A DNA stretch of 35,071 nt, taken from NCBI GenBank assembly GCA_036279475.1, contig DASUJB010000073.1, forward strand, positions 1 to 35,071. Direction: 5' to 3'. Positions 31,913 to 35,071 of this stretch are shown piece by piece (the first letter of the stretch is position 1; every line of letters starts with the position of its first letter). Both the position numbers and the translations under genes were made by a program. The stretch comes from ZC4RG19 sp036279475. GTDB lineage: Bacteria > Actinomycetota > Acidimicrobiia > Acidimicrobiales > VFJN01. Under the pieces are notes generated by a model, which was not told where the DNA came from, did not search any database, and saw only the letters and a list, made by a program, of their open reading frames with translations.

Positions 31913-32449
31913 GTGCAGTACAACCATTACGGCGGCGGCGCTGCCGAGGTGGCAGCAGCGCTGGTGAATCATGGGGCCGACCTCGATCCGTCCACGCTCG
32001 AGGGGCTTCTGCGGATCCGCGACTATCAGCCCCGCTCCGGTTTCACCGACGAGGACGTCGACGCCCTGCGATCGTGGACCCAGCGCCTGCGCAGTGTCTT
32101 CGAGGCCACGTCCGTCGATACGCAGGTCGAGCTCGTGAACGACCTGCTCGCCGACGCCGCCGCCCGACCCCACGTCGCCGCCCACGATGGCCGGCCGCCG
32201 CACCTCCACTACGTGTCCCTCTCTGCCGGCATGGTCGAGCAGCTCGCTGCCTACACCGCGGCTGGGGTGGCGCTGCTGGTCTGCCAGGACCCGGGCCGGC
32301 TCGGGGCGTGCGAGCGCCCGGGCTGCGACTCGGTGTTCGTCGACACCTCGCGGAGCGGCATGCGGCGGTACTGCACGGTCCGTTGCGCGAACCGCGTCAG
32401 GGTCGCCGACCACCGCCAGCGTTTCCGCCGGGGGGCTCAACGGAGCTGA
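31913..32449 (+). CDS. ABATE-domain / CGNR zinc-finger transcriptional regulator
   Basis: 178 residues. The N-terminal 130 residues match the ABATE (putative stress-induced regulator) domain. The C-terminus has CERPGCDSVFVDTSRS, then YCTVRCANR, the zinc-binding CGNR finger in which the fourth cysteine is followed by x-N-R; it probably binds DNA. The GTG at 31913 was chosen because upstream in-frame codons lack family similarity. It is divergent from the MFS gene and may control it (inference). Its 3' end overlaps the ATP-grasp gene on the other strand by 13 bp. Confidence 0.88.
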   Translation: MQYNHYGGGAAEVAAALVNHGADLDPSTLEGLLRIRDYQPRSGFTDEDVDALRSWTQRLRSVFEATSVDTQVELVNDLLADAAARPHVAAHDGRPPHLHYVSLSAGMVEQLAAYTAAGVALLVCQDPGRLGACERPGCDSVFVDTSRSGMRRYCTVRCANRVRVADHRQRFRRGAQRS

Positions 32450-33717
32450 ACGCTGCGTCGCACCCGCTCGTCGAAGTCATCGACCGCGGCTTCGATCGGG
32501 CAGTCAAAGATCGCGGTGACGGCCCTGGTCGATGACTCGGTGATCGGGAGGAGTTTCTCGCCGCGCTCCTTCAGCACGAAGAGGTTGCGGAGCGTGGGGG
32601 GGTCGGTCGGCGCGCCGGGCCGCGGGTCGGGCCAGATGCCCGTGTCGGTGAGCCACTCCGGCGTGCCGGCGAGCTCGGCGTCGACCTCCACCGAGTGGAG
32701 CACGCCCGCGTCGTGCTCAAAGTAGACCTGCCGAGCACGCCGCCGGGGCCCCGGGTGGATCCCGTGAATGCCGAGCGCCCCGGCCACGAGCAGCGACTCC
32801 AGCGACTCACCGGTGGCCAGGTGGTAAAGAGCGAGGCAACCGTCTCCCGGAGGGCGGGCAGCGATCTCCATCAGCACTACGCGGCCGTCGCCGGTGACGC
32901 GGTACTCGGCGTGCGCCATCCCCGTGTCGAACGACAGCTGGCGCACGACGTCGAGGTGGACGTCGAGGATCCGTTCGGCCTCCGCGGAGGTGACGTTGGT
33001 CGGCGGGTGGGTGTGCACCAGCTCGACGAAATACTCGCTGCCCTCCTCGTTGGTGCCCTTCTGGGTGATCCCAGTGAACGCGGGGCGTCCTCCAACGACG
33101 ATGGCGTCTACGTTGAACTCACGTCCGTCAATCCGTTCCTCCAGGAGCAGGTGGGTCCCGGGCGGGTGCTCGGCGAGGCGGGCGTGCAGCGATCCCTCGT
33201 CCTCCACCGTCCGGACCCCGATGCTGGACCAGAGGTCGAGCGGCTTCACGATGGCCGGGAAGTCGATGCTCCAGGGACCGTCGGTCCCCGCGGTCACGAG
33301 GGTGTAGCGAGGGCTGACATCAGGCAGGTAGGAGCGTTGCAGGAACTTGTTCCGACTGACTCGCGCAGCCCGGTGGCCGACGCCGGGGAGGTCGAGAAGA
33401 TCGTGGACCACAGCGGCCGCCTCGACGAAGGGCTCGGAGGCGCAGAACGCCCCGACAATGCGGTAGCGCGTTCGCCAGCCGCCGATCGTGTCGACGATTG
33501 CCGTGGCGTCGGCGGGCGCATGACTCACCAGCTCGCGAATCGATGCCAACCGGTGGTCTGCGTCGGACACGTGCCGAGCCGCGGCCAGCTCCATGCTCGA
33601 CGACGGCTCGGCGGTGATCACAAGAGGCGCCAGGCCCCGCGCCTGGAGGACGGCCAGGTACGGACCGACCTTCGGCAGGTCGACGAAGAGGAGGAACGCG
33701 CCGTCGGGCTCAGCCAC
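32437..33717 (-). CDS. ATP-grasp ligase
   Basis: 426 residues with the ATP-grasp fold; such enzymes activate a carboxylate as acyl-phosphate and join it to an amine or other nucleophile. Visible: an N-terminal Rossmann-like domain (FVDLPKVGPYLAVLQARGL), RVSRNKFLQRSYL, FPAIVKPLDLWSSIGV with the ATP-binding Lys, LLLEERIDGREFNVDAIV, and MEIAARPPGDG with metal-ligand Glu E284; the last motif has Ala where many members have Asn. It resembles amino-acid ligases of the BtrJ/BacD type rather than primary-metabolism enzymes (inference). GTG at 33717 overlaps the upstream aminotransferase by 8 bp, with GGAGG inside that gene as ribosome site. Confidence 0.85.
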   Translation of the reverse strand: MAEPDGAFLLFVDLPKVGPYLAVLQARGLAPLVITAEPSSSMELAAARHVSDADHRLASIRELVSHAPADATAIVDTIGGWRTRYRIVGAFCASEPFVEAAAVVHDLLDLPGVGHRAARVSRNKFLQRSYLPDVSPRYTLVTAGTDGPWSIDFPAIVKPLDLWSSIGVRTVEDEGSLHARLAEHPPGTHLLLEERIDGREFNVDAIVVGGRPAFTGITQKGTNEEGSEYFVELVHTHPPTNVTSAEAERILDVHLDVVRQLSFDTGMAHAEYRVTGDGRVVLMEIAARPPGDGCLALYHLATGESLESLLVAGALGIHGIHPGPRRRARQVYFEHDAGVLHSVEVDAELAGTPEWLTDTGIWPDPRPGAPTDPPTLRNLFVLKERGEKLLPITESSTRAVTAIFDCPIEAAVDDFDERVRRSVQLR

Positions 33718-34751
33718 CGATGGCCTCCGACGCCGTGACGAGGACGTCCAGGGCCGCCGTGAGCTCCGCCGTTGAGGTCGTGAGGGGCGGCATCACCTTC
33801 ACCAACGTGCCACCCGGCCCGGTGGGCGTGCACATGAGCAGGCCGCCCTCGAGGCACGCCGACACGAGGTCGACCGCCGCCTTGCGGTCCGCGGACCCAT
33901 CGGCCCGGAGGAGGGTAATGCCTGCGACGGCGCCGAAGCACTCGACCACGCGCCGCCGACCGGGGTGTTCGGCCTCCCACCGCGAAGCCCCCGCTCGAGA
34001 CCGTGACCTAGGGCGCGGGCCGCGGCCAGCAGTGCGCCATCCCGAAAAAGCTCGAGGTTGGCCTGCGCCGCGGCCAGGACGACTGGGTTGCCGCCGTGGG
34101 TGTTGCCTAGCTCGCCGACCGCAAGGTGCGAGGTCGTGCTGGCATCGGCGACGAGGACCGCCGACATGGGCAGCGAGCCGGAGAGGCCCTTGCCGCACAG
34201 GAGCACGTCGGATCGGATGCCCAACCGCTCGTACCCGAATAGCGCGCCGGTGCGACCGAAGCCCGACTGCACCTCGTCGAGGACGAGCAGCACGTCGTGC
34301 TCGTCGCACCAGCGACGGATCGCTCTTGCCGCCTCTCCGCCCATCACCGCCAGGGTCGAGCCCTGGTAGGGCTCGACCAGCACGCAGGCCACGTGGCGCC
34401 CGCAGTTGCCGTGCCGTTCGAGGGCCTCGTCGACCAGATCGACCGACCACCTCGTCGTTCGATCTGGGAACGGGACGCGCACGAAAGTCTCGTCATCGTC
34501 GACGACCCAGTGGCGCTGGTGCGGGAGCCCGCCGGCGAGCTGCGCGCCCATTGTCCGGCCGTGGAACGCACCATCGAAGCTGACGACGAGCGCCCTCGAT
34601 CGCCCGCGCTGCATCGCCCGGCTCCGGGCGATCTTCAGCGCAGCCTCCACGGCCTCGGCCCCTGTAGTCAGGAGGACGACCTGCTCGAAGCCGGTTAGCT
34701 CCACCAGCGCCCGCACAAACGTCGCCCGGACCGCCGTCGGAAAGGCGTACG
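33710..34751 (-). pseudogene. Class-III (PLP) aminotransferase, frameshifted and cut by an IS
   Basis: The readable part has TTGAEAVEAALKIAR (PLP phosphate contact), SFDGAFHGRTMGA, VLLVLDEVQSGFGRTG (PLP ring Asp), LLCGKGLSGSLPMSAVL (Schiff-base Lys) and GNTHGGNPVVLAAA. Near 33976-33990 the frame must shift by one base: one frame ends in HGLERGLRGG, and the other continues as WEAEHPGRRRVVECFGAVAG and runs to the stop at 33710. The N-terminal 70 or so residues are missing because foreign DNA, judged an IS3-type end, begins at 34752. GABA- or diaminobutyrate-type aminotransferases are the nearest in look. It is first in an aminotransferase/ATP-grasp pair and is probably inactive as sequenced. 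Confidence 0.85.
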
Positions 34752-35071
34752 TGAACCGCCCTGGGTCTGATGGAGGCTCGGGCTATTGGATTCCAACCCC
34801 GGTGGGGTCGGGCTGTTGGTCAGCGTAGAACGCTGCTTCGAACTCGGCGGGTGGCACTGAGCTGACCCCCTTGTAGTGGTCCAGGCGGTGTGCGAGTCCG
34901 AAGCCCCAAGATGGGGCGAGGAGGAGAGCGCCCATGACCAAGCGTCGGCGGCATACGCCGGAGCAGATCATCCGCAAGCTCGCCGAGGGCAACAGGTTGC
35001 TCGCCGGCGGCGCCGAGCTCGACGAGGTGTGCCGGCATCTTCAGGTGGCGGAGTCGACGTGGCATCGCTGG
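34752..35071 (+). mobile_element. Left part of an IS3-family-like insertion sequence
   Basis: The aminotransferase reading frame stops matching at 34752, where TGAACCGCCCTGGG begins; TGAACCGCCC is, as I recall, a common terminal sequence of IS3-family elements in actinobacteria. A 180-bp leader and then orfA (34934) follow in the expected orientation. The right end, orfB and the target duplication lie beyond the window. Confidence 0.75.
34934..35071 (+). CDS. IS3-family transposase OrfA (partial, runs off the window)
   Basis: The first 46 codons read MTKRRRHTPEQIIRKLAEG, GAELDEVCRHLQVAESTWHRW, the helix-turn-helix start of Transposase_8/IS3 OrfA proteins, which bind the IS ends. ATG at 34934 is preceded by GAGGAG at good spacing. 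In full elements a -1 programmed frameshift or an overlapping orfB then adds the DDE catalytic domain; that part is not in the window. Confidence 0.88.
   Translation, partial: MTKRRRHTPEQIIRKLAEGNRLLAGGAELDEVCRHLQVAESTWHRW

Overview
The window is very GC-rich and looks like an actinobacterium, most plausibly from the Acidimicrobiia or a neighbouring lineage (inference). The reasons are frequent GTG and TTG starts, 4-nt stop/start overlaps, a 33-residue actinobacterial-type bS22 ribosomal protein, the metG-tatD-rsmA-ispE block, a glgB-maltokinase pair, and a Streptomyces CvnA-like sensor kinase. The left end is a perfect 118-bp foldback and the right end stops inside an IS3-type transposase, so the window may be a whole assembled contig broken at both ends.

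Layout. (1) 1-1466: foldback, gene scraps (a truncated unknown ORF and the tail of an AraC regulator) and an HAD phosphatase. Base composition is visibly lower in GC, and the region abuts the 3' end of a tRNA-Gln gene, as a genomic-island edge would. (2) 1467-5976: core genes tRNA-Gln, bS22, ispE, rsmA, tatD and metG. (3) 6149-11921: two tandem acyltransferase-3/SGNH proteins, the first of which has lost most recognisable active-site motifs, then an SRPBCC protein. (4) 11707-16167 (minus): a rhomboid protease with a zinc-binding head, glgB and maltokinase. (5) 16247-21848 (plus): a tight six-gene operon, MmgE/PrpD - MaoC - acyl-CoA dehydrogenase - MaoC - CaiB/BaiF CoA-transferase - CitE-like lyase. 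All five junctions are 4-nt overlaps. Its content resembles itaconate/C5-dicarboxylate degradation clusters. (6) 21866-24423: an MBL hydrolase and an acyl-CoA synthetase. (7) 24530-27199: the sensor kinase, whose usual cvnB-D partners are missing because the DNA is rearranged directly after it.

(8) 27231-30582 is the wreck of a type I-G (formerly I-U) CRISPR-Cas locus: the tail of csx17/cas8, an intact csb1/cas7, a frameshifted csb2, and about 38 codons of cas4. An ISL3-type transposase scrap lies beyond it. No CRISPR array, cas1, cas2 or cas3 is visible. (9) 30591-34751 is a small lower-GC cassette: an MFS exporter, a divergent CGNR zinc-finger regulator, an ATP-grasp ligase, and a class-III aminotransferase that is frameshifted and cut by an IS3-type element at 34752. 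The exporter, ligase and aminotransferase recall the logic of a small peptide or amino-acid-derived metabolite cluster (inference).

Function assignments rest on motifs read by eye; no database search was run.
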